64,000 nucleotides of DNA from Dipteris shenzhenensis (Eukaryota; Polypodiophyta; Polypodiopsida; Gleicheniales), in the NCBI GenBank assembly GCA_047967505.1, contig CM106538.1; one strand, given 5' to 3'. How positions within the stretch are numbered: position 1 is the stretch's first letter; each line of letters begins with the position of its first letter. Shown here in pieces: positions 33,841 through 50,815 of the stretch. The notes beneath the pieces are model-generated. The model had not been told where the DNA came from. It worked only from the letters and a program-made list of their open reading frames with translations, and made no database searches. The translations under genes were made by a program, and so were the position numbers.

Positions 33841-36800
33841 CGTCGAGTTGTCTCTACATGAGGCAAGTTGTTGGGCGGCAAGAGGAGGATGCACTTATGA
33901 TATTCAAAGATTTGCAAGGTGAGAGGTGAAACATTTTGAAAGTGCATGAAGGAGCAAAATTTTCAGCCGTTGTGATTTTCCCCCTCCAATGATACACGTA
34001 AGCAAAATTGGATATACTGGTTACCCTCAACAAGCACAATGTGGCCCAATTTGCTTCAAAATATAAATAGGCCAAAGGAATGCTATCGGGTTTGATGATG
34101 TATATTATGAAATGCAATGACCTTTGACATGCTTATGAGCCATATAGCAATGTATTACATGGAAAAAGAACCAATACAAAAGTATAAATAGTGTTGGATT
34201 TATTAGAAGATCTTTGCACATGCACATTTTCAAATTGTTCCATTCTAGGGTGAATCTAGATACCAATATCACCAACTATCAATGTTTTAAGACCACCATG
34301 TATTAGTCCCACTAGTTTGGCTTCCATTTTTTCAATTGGTTTTGGTTTTCAACAAAACAAGAAAAAGTTATGGAGCATGCCCACCCGATACAAGAGGATT
34401 CACAAAATAATTATTCGGGGTCAGAATCGATTCCCACCTTATCAATTCGCGTGTACATAATCTTAGCACAACATTGAACTCAAACCACATCTACTCTCAA
34501 TTCCTTTGGTTGAGGAGAAGTTCACGTAGTGTACTTTTGAATGATTACTTGGTTGCATCTATGTGCAGAACAAAATTTTGATGTTTTCGAATAAATTGTT
34601 GTATGCTACTCTCTTCAACATGCATACTTCACATGCAACATAGCACTTGTAATGCTTAACGGTCTAGTTCCAAATCTTTATTCCATGTTTTTTTGGTCTC
34701 ATGTTCAAGATTAGAAGACAATGTTTGTCCGATTCCGTTGAGCAATGCATAAGTTATGAATCAGGCAAGATACCTATATACAAAAAATGCCTTAGCCTCA
34801 CCAAAAATGGCTACACCCAAGCAAACATTGACCCTTCATAAGACTATAATATATTGCACTTACAAATCAAAATTCTTCATAGAACAAGTGAAAAAAAAAA
34901 GAGGAAAGGGAGTTTATAAGCGACTTTAAACAAATTATGAGTAAATGAGAAATCTAAATAATAATAATAACTTACATGTATATTTATGTCCATCTAAGAG
35001 CATACGCATGTCTTGCCTCATTGTGCTACAATTAATCTATTAATTCGAATTTTGTCATAATTTTAGATTTGTCCTTTGCTTCATGAATACATGCAAACAT
35101 GTCTGATGCTTCTTTGGACATTTTGATCGTTGCATTTGTCCTACTGCATCATTCAAAATGTCTTGCTTTATATGCCTTGTTGTCTATCTCGTCTTTGGCA
35201 ATGCAAGGCAATTGGGAACCTTGGAGATTCCATGTGATTGTGCCATTTAGATTACCATTCATCTTGTAGAACAAAGGTAGTCATAGTTTTCCTTTAAAAT
35301 TTGGCCTATTGGTTCCAAGTTGATTTTTCTTATGGATTCCATGATCATGGGACATGTGGGTATGATGTTTACTTCATTTATACATATACATGCATGCATG
35401 CTTACATACACATGGACCTCAAATATGTGTCTCGTGTTGCAAGTTTTGCTCCTTGCTTTTTTATCAATTACAAGGGTGACTTGCTTATTGTTTTGCAAGG
35501 TTGGTCTTTGTGAGCAAGGTGATATCCACAAGATCTACAAGCATCTACTATTGTTGACCAACCCCACATGTTTGATTTCTCGTTGAAGTCACCATTCATC
35601 TTCATTGTGTATCGAAGGCCAATTTTATGGCATCCCTCCTTGTTACTATTTGATGCCTTCTATTTTGCTACTGTTAACAAGGGACCCATGAATGGAGTTG
35701 CTGCAAAATTATCGTTCTTGTACTCTATTTAGAATGTTTGTAGCTGAGGTTGCCATGCTCTCATCTCTATGAGGTGGATTTTGGACATGGTTGCTTGTAT
35801 GGGTGCATTTCTACACATTGGACCTTCTAAATGCCTTTAAGACATGTACTCTTTTTTGGTGTCTCTTAAAAAGGATGCAAGAGTACTCTATATTTCTAGC
35901 ATCCTACAATAGATCTTGAGAGGGAGACTAGCTAGCTTCCAAAAGCTTTATATATACCTTCAAAAAGTGCCTACTTCAGATCTTCCAAGCTAAAGACGTG
36001 GAGATTTGAGTGTTCACCTCCTCTCCTTTGTGAGAACTTAAGAGAAGCTCAACTGTGTGAGAAGTGTGGAGAAGAGAAAAGAGAGGAGATGAGAGGCAAA
36101 AAGCTCAAGCACTCCTTTGGGCAGTTCTTCTCAAGAGTCCACCTTGGAGCTAAAGGCTCAATCGACACCATCGCCTAAAGATAGGCAAGACCTCATCATT
36201 GGAGCCTTCTAGGTAGATTTTCCAATGCTTGAAGACCTCATGACTGGGGTAGTACAAGCAGTACTAACAGCCCTTGATGTACTGCTGCTTCAAAGGTTCT
36301 CTACTTACTATGTTTTGCCGCCTCTGCTTGCAACAGTATGACCCCTAGCAGACCAAGTCAAGTTCTCAAATGAGCACTCACAAGCAGTGCAAGCAGCACT
36401 CGGTTACTCATGGGAGTATTCAGTAGCAGCAAAAAGAATTGCAGTAACATGCAAAGAGCTCAGAGTCCACCTGGCCCAAAACGGAGGGCTCCCACCCTCT
36501 AATAAATACTCCACAAACTGCCTGAAAAACCAAGACCCAGCTAATCTCGTTTAGCTTCACAAATCCAATTGTCTTTTGGAACAATAGAAAACTCAGTTGA
36601 ACATCATCACAAACCCATACTCCACTAGCAGGGCAGAAATGAGCAGTTTCTCATATGAAAGTGCTATGAAGCTACCAAGAATGATGAGGACTTAGAATAT
36701 GAAACTCAAGCTTTAACCTTGCTTTAAAACGAAATCTCTCTATACCGAGCTATGCATTAAAGAACACAAAGCAATATAGATTTCAAGGAGGATAGTTATT

Positions 36801-38207
36801 AGACAAATTCTTCTGTGAACAGTTTTGTAACCTTCTCATTTCCAAGTTTGCGAGAGGTAGCACAAGGGTTTGATAGTCTAGAATTGTCGTTTTTGACAAT
36901 CCACTGTATCCCCTTGGATAATTGTCTCAGCTTCTCATTATATATTTTTCAATGCTGTGGTCAAAATACTAAACGACACAGACCATCGGAATCTTCCTCT
37001 CCCTAGATAATCTAGGAGAGACATTCTTCTGTTCTGGTTAAGGAGTGTTAATCAGATACCAAAACTAGCAAACAAGTTGAAAGCTAGTCTCCTGTGATTA
37101 TAAGAAGCCCACCATTGATATTCAAAATGCCAATGCATAAGCACTAATTCTCACTGTTAGCTGTCTTTAGTCTATATGGGAAGAACCATAACAGGTCTTT
37201 GTCCTAGTGTTTGGGGCGTTTGGAAAAATCTGGAGCTCATCCATCAGTTGGGTCTGAAGAATGGTTCTTAGATGAAACATGGATAGAGGAAAGTGCTTAT
37301 AGCTAGTGCACTGCTTGGCATTTGAGCACTAAGAATGAGCAGCTTTCTGACAGGCTTAACTTCCTCACCTTCCCTGCCTTGCATTTTAGCTGCCTCGACG
37401 TCCAAAAGATGGCATGAGGGATACCCCTATCCGAATTTCAGGCAAGTACAAAGCTGAGTTCAAAGCTTTGCCTATGGGCAATATGAGATTAATTTTAGCA
37501 AGACTTCCTGTTCTACTGCATAGCAGTTGGCAAAAATGAAATAATCTTAGCTGGATTTCCTACGGCATAACAATATTAAAGTCTGTCAATACAGGGTTTT
37601 TGGCCCTACAAGGGTCCGTAGTGATGGATAGGTAAGTTTTTTTGCTAATGTTGCCCATCCGAGTTCTTCCAGTTCTTTTGGTCAACTTGACCAGGTTTAG
37701 TGGTTGTTTAAGGCGTTCTAATCTGCTCCTAATGTGTTGTTAGGGTCAAGTTTTTGTCCTCTTGTGGAGGTTTTAAATATTTGTCTTTTATAGGGTATTT
37801 CTCTCTAGAGATGGAGGCTCTCTTTGTCTCTTGTATGACACCACTCTTGCCAAAACAGCCATGTTCCCACTTTTATTTAATGCCCCGTCCCACTTTTATT
37901 TAATGGTCCATCCACACACACACACACACACTTTCACCTCTTTTCTCTAGTCTCTTTCACTCATCTAGCAGAGCCAAAAAACCTAGGGAGGCTCAAAAGG
38001 AAACAACGTGATAAGATAGAAGGTGAAAGACAAGCACTATCATTCCATTAGAGGATGTTTTCATAAATAGGTAAGTGCAATTTTTTTCAATACCCATGTC
38101 ATCAATCCATTGTCGCAATCTACTCTACCAATCACATAATTTCACTTACTATCCTTTGGCACCACATTTCTCAACAACCCCAAGCTACTTTACACTTAGA
38201 CTTATAA
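33841..38207. other. No gene recognised
   Basis: Mostly AT-rich single-copy-looking sequence. No reading frame of protein character, no transposon domain and no RNA gene could be supported. A short (CA)n run is at about 37,914-37,930. Confidence 0.5.
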
Positions 38208-38693
38208 TGACATTCCAAAAGGCAAGGCCTTGGTGCAATCCCACCTTGTTTGTACTTGTCTTTTGGGTAGGTATTGCCAACCTGCAAACCTACTATTGGT
38301 TTCAGCAGTGTGCTATCAAATTTTTAATTTACATTTAGAGCTGGGGCACTCGCCCACTCAAAGGTATTTTTTTTCTTCTCACACTCAGCACAGCCTTGAA
38401 AATATAGGTTCAAGACTTTACTGTCTCCTATTCTATAGTTCTTGTCCTATTGACATTCCAAAAGGCAGGGCCTTGGTGCAATCCCACCTTGTTTGTACTT
38501 GTCTTTTGGGTAGGTACTGCCAACCTGCAAACCTACTATTGGTTTCAGCAGTGTGGTATCAAATTTTTAATTTACATTTAAAGCTGGGGCACTCGCCCAC
38601 TCAAAGGTAGTTTTTTTCTTCTCACACTCAGCACAGCCTTGAAAATATAGGTCCAAGACTTTACTGTCTCCTATTCTATAGTTCTTATCCTAT
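38208..38693. repeat. 243-bp tandem duplication
   Basis: 38,208-38,450 and 38,451-38,693 are near-identical, from TGACATTCCAAAAGGCA to ATAGTTCTTxTCCTAT. Differences are a few substitutions, so the duplication is recent. Confidence 0.9.
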
Positions 38694-39130
38694 ATCTTAA
38701 AGCCCATCAACTTCAGACTTAACACCAATCAACTTCAGTATCCGCAAACTCTAGCACTAATGGTTTCTCCTAATTCCGCCTTTTGCACTAATGGTAAACC
38801 GTAGCAGTACTAATTTCCTCCTAATTCATTTTCTGCTCACAAAAGCTCTTGACTTAAAAGAACTATGTACCCAAGAAGCTCTTAACTTCAAAGAACTGTA
38901 TCTTACGGCCGATCAACTTCTTATCCTAAATCTTACGGCCCATCAACTTTAGTCAACCGCCAATCAACTACAGTGCAAGCTCTAGCACTAATGGTTTCTC
39001 CTAATTCTGCCTTTTGCACTAATGGTAAACCATGGCAGTAATAATTTCTCCTAATTTATCTTCTGCTCACAAAAGCTCTTAACTTAAAAGAACTATGTAC
39101 CCGTGAAGCTCTTACTTTCAGACCCTACAA
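38694..39130. repeat. About 231-bp tandem duplication
   Basis: Copies offset by 231 bp share CTAGCACTAATGGTTTCTCC, TTTTGCACTAATGGTAAACC and ACTTAAAAGAACTATGTACCC. It is more diverged than the adjacent 243-bp pair. Confidence 0.85.
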
Positions 39131-39584
39131 CCCATCACTTCTGTCAAACAGTTCAAAAAATAGTGAGGACAGCCTGCATAATAGAGGGGAACTATAGAAG
39201 TAAAAAATGGTAAATAGCCTCAAGCCTCAAACTTATAAATTTGCAGTTTATTTGATTTAAGAAATAGGCTAACAACTCCTTAACTGTCATTAGCATCAGA
39301 TGCAATCCTTTTTGGTACAAAAACCAAAAGGTCATGATTGGCCTACCCTGACCTTGTGGACAGCCATACGGTATGAATGTTGCTTTCCATTAGCAGCAAT
39401 TATCAAACTCTTTTGTACATCTATCCTTAATTTAGCTGGTACTACGACCAACAATATGAGGCGCATACATGTTACATAAAAATGTTGATAACCTCCAGCT
39501 AACAAAAATGATCAATTGCAGCAATAAAGCTGAACAATCAAAAGCTTACATCCTTCACTGTGACAATGCCACAGCTCTCCACAT

Positions 39585-43153
<3,569 letters not shown>

Positions 43154-43219
43154 TTATTTGGGTGAGGGCGTGGCTTGTTGTGGGTCGCATATTTTCTAGC
43201 CCTTCTCGCCTTTAGATGC

Positions 43220-43227
43220 TTCTCGAA
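43220..43227 (-). promoter_or_regulatory. Candidate heat-shock element half-pair
   Basis: TTCTCGAA, a TTCnnGAA pair, lies about 137 bp upstream of the Hsp70 ATG. Flanking third units are imperfect (GAT for GAA), so it is a weak two-unit site. An AT-rich AAAATATG at about 43,188-43,195 could serve as TATA box. Function is inferred from the gene family and position. Confidence 0.35.
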
Positions 43228-43232
43228 TCTAG

Positions 43233-43278
<46 letters not shown>
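43233..43278. repeat. (CT)n microsatellite upstream of Hsp70
   Basis: About 22 CT units. On the gene strand this is (GA)n directly 5' of the candidate heat-shock element. Shorter CT runs follow at 43,303-43,312 and 43,332-43,347. Confidence 0.9.
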
Positions 43279-43283
<5 letters not shown>

Positions 43284-43384
43284 GTGTATGTGTAGTGTGT
43301 ATGTCTCTCTCTCTGGTTTTGTATAATCCCTCTGTCTCTCTCTCTCTCCAAGTTTTGTATAACCCCTCATGCCCTCCGTGAGTT

Positions 43385-44390
43385 CTTGATCCTTCACATC
43401 ATCCTCACATTGCTCACACGACTTTCCCCCACTCAACATTGCTCATCGCTCGTCAACAATCCTGTAGACAGCTTGCCACAACGCCTGTCATAGCATTCGG
43501 GAGCTAGTGTTCCCCACGACCTACCTGCCTCCTCTCTCGTCCTAGCCCATCCCTCGCGACTAGATCAGCCTTGAACCTATAGTGGTATTGGGTGGCTGCA
43601 ACAGAGCTGGCCCAAAAATGCCCGCAAACAGATTGATATGTTTTCGGTCTCCCGCCTGTTACCACCACCACACTCAATTGCCAATTTGTGGTAGCATTAT
43701 TTTAGGGGGTTGCTAGTGGGAACATCCCAAGCTTTCGAAAATATTGCCAAAAAGTGACATTTACACCTAGCATTGAGTGGGAATGCACTCTTACAGATCA
43801 GCCCTGCACCCAAGCTTCGGCGAGCAAAGGGCGACCAAGGTTGGTTCCCCATCAAGTTTGGGCAGTGGACATGTTTGCCACATCAGCTCATGGCCCCGCC
43901 CCCAAGCTTGGGCGGCTAATAAAATTAGCTTAGTGCTTCAAAATGCTCTAAACAACCAAAGAAACTGAGTTGCAATGCTTTCAACACCACCAAAACTTAC
44001 AAAGATGGTGGAACATGAATTTAAATACATAGTGTACGAAGGTCATTTTGGTTGTCTCCAAGAGGGCTCCAAAAGGGCATCCCTTGGCACCTTGTTTCGT
44101 GGAACCATTACTTGCAACAACTTTGATCTCAAGGCGTGAGAGCAATAGAGTGCTTCCTCGCTTTACAGTCAACCAATGCAAAGATGTGATCAACCTCCAA
44201 GGGGAGAGGCATACCTCTTGCATTTTCCCATCACACTTCAACCAACACTCGCTATGCGGGGAGCTTCTTTGTGAAACCTTGTTGCTAGCTACGTTGAAGC
44301 ATCTGTAAGCAACCTTGTCACCCGTGCCACATCAGTTTTCGCGATGTCAACCAACACCCTACTAGTTGTATTGGAGCTCCTGTAAGTAGC
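43385..44390. other. No gene recognised
   Basis: Moderately GC-rich sequence without a coding frame of recognisable family. A CAAGCTT(C/G)GGCGxxxAA motif appears twice at 43,810-43,920. Nothing else could be supported. Confidence 0.5.
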
Positions 44391-45400
44391 CTTTTTTTTT
44401 TTTTCCTTTTAATAAAGCAAAAAGAGTCAACTTGTATTCCAAACTGGTTGGTCATCTAAAAGGGGCATCTAAAATGGGTTACACCCGTGGCCTATGCTAT
44501 TAGAGCAGGACTCACCCAACGAGCAGCCATTTGCTCACTAAAAGCACTGATTCACTCTCCAAAGACTTATTCTTCGCCCAAATTGTGCTTACATCCTCCA
44601 GCAAGCTCTTGATCATACCCAACACAGACGCCTGAATCACCTGCTAAATTGCAGTGATCATCGAAGTTAGACCTTTTGTCTCAACCAAAAAAGTCTTCCT
44701 CCAAGTCACCTAGTTCGGGAATACCCGCTTTCCTAATTGCCAATCTTTCACATCTCTATATTCTCAAAACCATAGGGCATACCTAGCAGAGATGTTTTAC
44801 GAATTCTATTGCTCCTTTGCACAACACACAAACTAGACTAATTTGCATCCATCTGGCAAGTCTCCCTCGCACCAGCAAACCCATCACCATAACTTTACAT
44901 ACCTGGAACGTAAGCTTGCTTGCTACTCCTTCCTTCCACAAGTTGCAAAATCTATCCCTCCACCAAGAAACACCTCTACGTACACCCCATTTGGTATCCA
45001 GCTTGCCAAAAATTCCTTCTTTCACCATCATGGTTCTGTACACCTCCCTCGCCGAAGCTTTCAATAGCAATGCCTTGCCACCTAATCACCATTGTTTCCC
45101 TTGCCAGTCAGTAGATGAAATAACATTCGAGGGCCACTCCTGAGGAGTTCCTACAATCATTGCTTGCATCAACATCTTCTCTGCCTCATTCAATCAAAAG
45201 TGAGCACAAATATATGGTATAGATTTCCAATCAGCCTTTCTATCATCGCAAATGTCCTTCCACTGCTGAATGCCTTTTCTATGCTCACAACTATCTCCGC
45301 CAACGGCTTTTGATCCTTCATCATAGCCCAGCTCCACCACATCGGCTCCATTAAACTGGCATCACCACGAATACCATTAATTCCCTCCCTCCCCCCTGAA
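44391..45400 (-). mobile_element. 5'-truncated LINE with poly(A) tail
   Basis: Minus-strand non-LTR element. The 3' end is a 13-base A run (T run at 44,392-44,404). Upstream, the frame 45,070-44,783 encodes a zf-RVT-like region: WWRDRFCNLWKEGVASKLTF, a tryptophan-poor core, then CVLCKGAIEFVKHLC with the C-x2-C...H-x3-C-like pattern of LINE C-termini. The preceding part (RGDASLMEPMWWSWAMMKD, near 45,350) is also LINE-like. The RT core and endonuclease are absent. A second T run at 45,445-45,458 may be the tail of another retroposon. Confidence 0.7.
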
Positions 45401-45460
45401 TTGAAAATAAATATAAGTTAAATGCTCCCCCCCCCCTCGCCACCTTTTTTTTTTTTTTGA

Positions 45461-45890
45461 AACATCACCCTAAGCTAGATGCCCCCAAAAAATTAATCCC
45501 CCTCCCTTATGGCGTTGCCACCCATCCCCTTATCTCGCCTCTCTCGCCACGTTGCCTCTTTGCCTTGCCACCCTCCCCTACTCTTCTCTATTTGTCTTGT
45601 CTCCCCTCCTTCCCAACCTTCCCCGCCATCCTTCACTCCTTCCCTTCTCACTCCCATCCTCCCCTGCCTTCACTCACACCTTTCCTTCTCGTCTCAGCCT
45701 CCTCGCCGACCTCTCAATCCCCTCTCCTCCCTCTCTTAGCCCCCTCTCAGGTCCTCTCGCCTCAACCTCCACCTTTGAGCTGCCTCTCTTCCCCCTTGCC
45801 TCATGCATTGCCTCCCTCATCTCCCTTCCCCCTCCCTCTCAGCCGCCACTTGTGGACTTCGTTCTACGACTAGTTGACAGACGACACCGT
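45461..45890. repeat. CT-rich low-complexity tract
   Basis: Strong pyrimidine bias (CCCTCC, CTCTCC, CTTCCC). The Pro/Leu/Ser-rich frames it yields are compositional artefacts. A poly(T) run directly precedes it. Confidence 0.8.
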
Positions 45891-46885
45891 CTGTAGGCTT
45901 TCCAGAAGTTGAAGCGATGCATGCATAAGGCAGACGCCGCATGTTAGCTCTTCTAGCCTTGTTTGCCATTGTGGAAGCTCGAATCCATTTTCTGCCTAGG
46001 TTTTGGTATGATGATAGGGTGCATCCTACCTTGGAAAGATGAGTGTGCCTGTCCTCTCCTCCTCATCCCTCATTTCTATCCATTCCAATTAAGCTAGCTG
46101 ATGCTCTATCTACTTGCATTAGTTTAGATACATTAAGTTACTTTATTTGGTAAAGTTAGATTTGGTTAAAGGATGTTCAGTTATGTTAGTTTAGTGAAGT
46201 TAGATTTGGTTGTAGCAGGCTACGTTAATAACATGTAGTGTGCATCAAGTCTAATACATAAATTAATGTAATTTTGAAGTTGTACATTAAATTTGTTTTT
46301 TAGAATGTGATTTGGAATCATGTCGAGTGAGCAAAGTAGAGCCATTATGTAACTAAAGGAAAGTAGAACCTATATGTTAAGGCTATTGTTTTTTGGCCTA
46401 TTTTTTAATACAAAGCCCCTATTTTTTAGGCCACTATCATGAAAAAAATAGGCACTCAGTAGGCTCTTCTTCTTCCTCTAGTCTTCAGTTTGTTTTGCAC
46501 TAGTAGCATTCACCCCTCCTCTCATAACTCCTACAAGCGCATCAAGTGGAGACTTTTAGGGGGGAAGCCTCCTCAATTTTTGTGAAAGGCCTGCACCCAT
46601 TCCCTTAGCATTGAGAATAGCATATGGAAATATGCTTCTTAATCTCTCTCTCTTTGTTTGTCTTTAGCATATGGAAGCTAAGATTTAAAACTCTTCCACT
46701 CTATTTCTTGAGGGATTCGCTCTAAAAACCATATAACTCCTTTTTGTAAGTATAATTCTCATCATGGCATGGTCTATCTTACATATTCCTTAGTGGACCC
46801 CACATATAAAGGGCCCTTTCATGAGTACCTCTATGGGGCGAATTGTCAATGCCCTATGCAGTGTACGACACACCCCATCCTCTAT
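45891..46885. other. No gene recognised
   Basis: Nothing beyond short AT-rich runs and a tandem TTAGATTTGGTT repeat near 46,145-46,215. Confidence 0.5.
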
Positions 46886-46936
46886 GTGTGTGTGTGCACG
46901 TGCGTGCGTGCATGCGTGCGTGTGTGTGTGTGTGTA
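46886..46936. repeat. GT/GCGT microsatellite
   Basis: TGTGTGTGTGCACGTGCGTGCG followed by a (TG)n run; no coding value. Confidence 0.9.
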
Positions 46937-46967
46937 ATTCCCTAACAAAAAGTTTGAATTAAGGAGC

Positions 46968-47283
46968 ACCATACAAAACCATTTTTTTATTAACAAACAT
47001 GGAAAAACACTTTTTAATCATTGATCATTTTGATTCATATGTTGACTTACCTAGCTTTTGAAAAAACTTCCACTTCCCACAATACTCACGTGGTACTTTG
47101 AAGCACTAATCCATTTGTCCATGGCACCATAACAAAACCATTTTTTATTAACAAACATCGAAAAACACCTTTTAACCATTGATCATTTTGATTCATATGT
47201 TGACTTACCTAACTTTTGAAAAAACTTTCACTTCCCACAATACACAAGTGGTACTTTGAAACACTAATCCATTTGTCATGGAC
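46968..47283. repeat. 158-bp direct tandem duplication
   Basis: Two copies offset by 158 bp share AACAAACAT, TTGATCATTTTGATTCATAT and GTGGTACTTTGAA. Confidence 0.9.
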
Positions 47284-48353
47284 TTGTTGAACCATGAAAA
47301 TTTTGCTACATTGTTTCAACAACTCATGTGTAAAGGTCATTAATGTGCATATTGCATGTGATGGCGCATAGGGGCAAAAATTAGTCCCACATGCACTCAA
47401 GCATAATTTGGGCCCATTTATTTGTTTGTTCATGATTAAGAAAGGTTAAATGATACATTTTATGCATATCTTATCACTCTCATGTTTGGCCTTTATTAAT
47501 GTACTAAAGAGCAAAATGCAAGACGAAAGATGGTCCCCTACTTATACATTCTAGGGTTTCTTTGTTCTGCTAGTAAATACTCTCATACACAAGGAGGAAA
47601 ATAAGGATGCAATACTTCAGAATCGCCAAGCTTCATTTAACAAATTCGAAAACCTTTGTAAGCAAAATAGGACCCAATATAGCTTGGCTAAAAAACGTTT
47701 TAATTTATCTATACATGTGTGCATGTATGCGTATGTGCACGCTTGCATGCATGTGGGGGGGGGACTGCGTATCCACATGGACACATGCATGTGCATTCAT
47801 GTGTGTGTCTGTGGGCATGCACATGAGCATGCTCGTCTACACACCATGTTTTCTACAAATCTTGTCAACTAACCTTAGTCCCGTGATCTGGGCTATCCAT
47901 TTGCTCATATTGTTGGTATATCCATATCCCATGACTGCTCCCACCATGATATCTCCTCTGGTTGTTGAAGTACTATCCCAATTGTGCCTTCATCCTTTAA
48001 CCTATTGGATGCTCCATCAAACGTGAATATTGCCTCATATTATGACAAGTACCAATGGTTAGCACATAACTTGATCAAAATATCTCTCAATACTTTCCTT
48101 TCACATGCACACAATATTTCATTGTCAAACATATAATTACATAACATTGACTCACATTGAATGCTCATGTGAATACGCGAAAAGAGTGATTTGAATATCT
48201 TAATGCTCTAGATTCTCGTCTTGACCTAGCATAGTAAGGCTTAATCTTATGAAAAAATTCATGGGCAGAAAACCATTTTCTAAAACTTTAGCTACCTAGA
48301 TAGTGTTATTGCATCCTACATCAATGATTTATATTGGTCCTTTCCATAAACAT
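47284..48353. other. No gene recognised
   Basis: Contains an alternating purine-pyrimidine stretch at 47,715-47,840 (TGCATGTATGCGTATGTGC, with a G9 run at about 47,755). No gene, RNA or transposon domain was supported. Confidence 0.5.
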
Positions 48354-49186
48354 TGTGTGACAGGAAATGCTCTCAGACCCTATAAATTCTTGAAAATACA
48401 ACAACCACTATACAAAAATACGCATGGACTTTCAAAACTCAAAAACAGAAGAGATAGGACAAGCATGCTGGGTGCAATCTCCCCCCATAGGAGTGGCGCT
48501 ATCCTTCCACCTCCTATGTATTTGAGTTATGATTGGATAGCATCCAATAAAAAATCATAGAAGCTTCATGTACATCTCAAATTGTGAAAAAGCCCCACAA
48601 GTCACGTCCAAACTAGCTTGCTTTTTCTAAAAATACAGTTGTAGTTTCCTAATATAGTTAATACGCTTAGGCTAAGCCTTTAATGATCAAGATTTGAAAT
48701 ATGTACATAAGCATTTGTAACATCAAAATTAGGCTTAGCCTAGTTCATCCCCGCATCACTGGAGTTGCACCTATGTGCCAAAAATATGTCAAATCATGCC
48801 ACCAAATGCCATTGTCTGATCACTTAGTCCCCCTTAATTCACAACAATCAATAATAATGAAATATTTCAAGCATAGACTAACCTTGTAATTATCGCCACA
48901 ATTAATCTACCTTTCAGTATTTTAGCAACACAAAATCAATAAATCACAGATGGAGGGTGCACATATGTGAAGACTTGTCATCATATGGTGCACACATGCC
49001 ACACGTACATAAAATCGCACGGATAGTGCACAAATGCTACACATACCGTCATAGTGTAAGTGGTGCACACAATGCCACACACTCATATAATTGTAGCCAT
49101 ATATCTAGCCATGTAGGAGCACATATGCATCACTACAAACAACGAGCACACGTGCATCAGTTGCATGACAAAAATGTTGGATCTCA
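48354..49186 (-). repeat. Gypsy-family LTR, copy 1 (3' LTR)
   Basis: About 833 bp with TG...CA ends on the minus strand, beginning TGAGATCCAACA and ending near TTTCCTGTCACACA. It contains internal repeats of GTGCACCATCCATGTG. Same family as copies at 51.1, 51.6, 55.9 and 59.35 kb. Precedes nothing and follows gypsy integrase, as a 3' LTR should. Confidence 0.85.
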
Positions 49187-50230
49187 CTCAACTTAATACT
49201 GGAGGATTAAATTAATGGGATGATTCCAATTATCATAAAATCCCACTTTCTTGAAATTGCAATTGCCCTCAATTATGAGACAAACATCTAGTCAATAAGT
49301 CAAGGTATTGGGTAAAATATTGCTCGGGCATCCACTTAGCATCCTCAGCGAGGTGATCCTTAATGTAACAAGATAAGTGGGATAGAAATTTCCACATCTC
49401 GTATCAGTGATTTGTCTATCCATCATTCGGTCTAGCTCTTACAACTCTATCTCTCCTTGGAGAAAAGGTGCATCCTCTATAACAGGTCAAGTCATTGGAT
49501 CTCCATGGAAAGGTCTTAAGAGGTGCACATGAAAAAGGAATTGTGAATGTGCCAATGTGGGGGTAATTCTAGTTGATAGGCATTGTCATTAATATGCTCC
49601 AAAATCTTAAAGGGACTATAGGATTTATTGGCAATCTTAACTGCAAGATGGATCTCAACACTCTTGAGTCGACGCTTCTCAATACATAGCATGACTAGGT
49701 CACCTTCAACAAATACCACTCACATTCTATCCTTGTTTGCTCATGCATTGTAGATAGCCCGAGTGTGCTCGATGTTCTTATGAAGAGTAGTCAAAATGCT
49801 AGAAAATTTGTCAGTGATTTGGTCATCAACCTCTACTTGATGCCTCCTTGATGTGAAAGACAGGTCAACGGAGTAGGAATGGTCTTGCCAAAGACAATTT
49901 GAAATGGAGATTGGCCTGTAGTAGTGGATTCTTTAGTATATTTGTAGGCAAATTGTAAAATGTAAAAATGTTTGTCCCATTTGCCTAGTTGAGAGATACG
50001 TACCTATGTAACATGTCACGAATAGTATTTTGTGTGACCTCGGTACAATTGGACTCGGGATGAAAAGTGATGGAGAAGTTACTCATCAATCCTACTCCTA
50101 AGAAGTGATGGACCTCCCTCCCCCTAAGGAGTAAAGAATGCTCAGAGAGACCTTGCATCCTAGGTGATGTGTAGCAGTGGGCAGTGCATAAAAACAGTGA
50201 GGTTGGACAACTCAAGTAAGTTGTCATCTA
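49187..50230 (-). pseudogene. Gypsy integrase C-terminal part
   Basis: Minus strand: FSITFHPESNCTEVTQNTIR and DMLHRYVS (50,110-49,985) are the end of the integrase core around its Glu. Next come KWDKHFYILQFAYKYTK and SPFQIVFGKTIP. The frame 49,719-49,516 has FVEGDLVMLCIEKRRLKSVE and PFKILEHINDNAYQLELPPH, the chromodomain-proximal SH3-like C-terminal domain. It is followed by the LTR. Upstream pol and gag are absent. The plus-strand gypsy at 52.4-55.9 kb encodes the same domains, so both are one family. Confidence 0.85.
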
Positions 50231-50815
50231 TTCTTTGCTCGCCTTACAAGCTAGTTGGTCTCTGTTCTAGAGGGTCTATTTTGGTAGTTCATTGATTATT
50301 GCCATGGCATCAATGGAAAGATATTTCTTATCATGTCTTCCAAGAGAAGCAAATAGAGGGTGCGAGATAAGAAATATGAAAAGGTTGGTCAAGGCACAAG
50401 GAACAGATTGCGGGTCGAGGAATGCAATGGCACAGTATCAAAACTACAATGGAAGACACTTTTGCAACATTTGCACATGGAGAAACAATGAGAACAAAGA
50501 ATAGTCCTTACAGAGCAATAGTAGGAAGTGGTTGCAAATGCATGCCATTGGAGCAAAGAACACGAGCTTAGATTAACTAGCTACAAAGAGAGTGACATTA
50601 GCTATGTTGCTATCGCTTGAAACACAAAATAAACTGGTTGGGCACACAATGTCAAAGATGTTGTCAATCAGAAGGACCAACATGGCTAAAATTGGTGTAC
50701 ACAGAGCCGAAGCAATGCACGATCATCCCAATTTGGAATAAGAAGGATATCTTCAGAAAGCAAATGAGACACAAGAAGTTGGATGAGCACATCATACACA
50801 TGTTGGATACAATGT
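50231..50815. other. Unassigned segment inside the minus-strand gypsy
   Basis: Lies where gypsy gag-pol should be but shows no retroelement domain. Short plus-strand frames (such as 50,292-50,504) have no family I recognise. Confidence 0.45.

Noticed and set aside
45457-45896. 138- and 114-codon Pro/Leu/Ser-rich frames
   Set aside because: Pyrimidine-rich low-complexity tract next to a poly(T) run; composition artefact.
48957-49196. 79-codon His-rich frame
   Set aside because: Lies wholly within an LTR and reads its GTGCACCATCC internal repeats in reverse.
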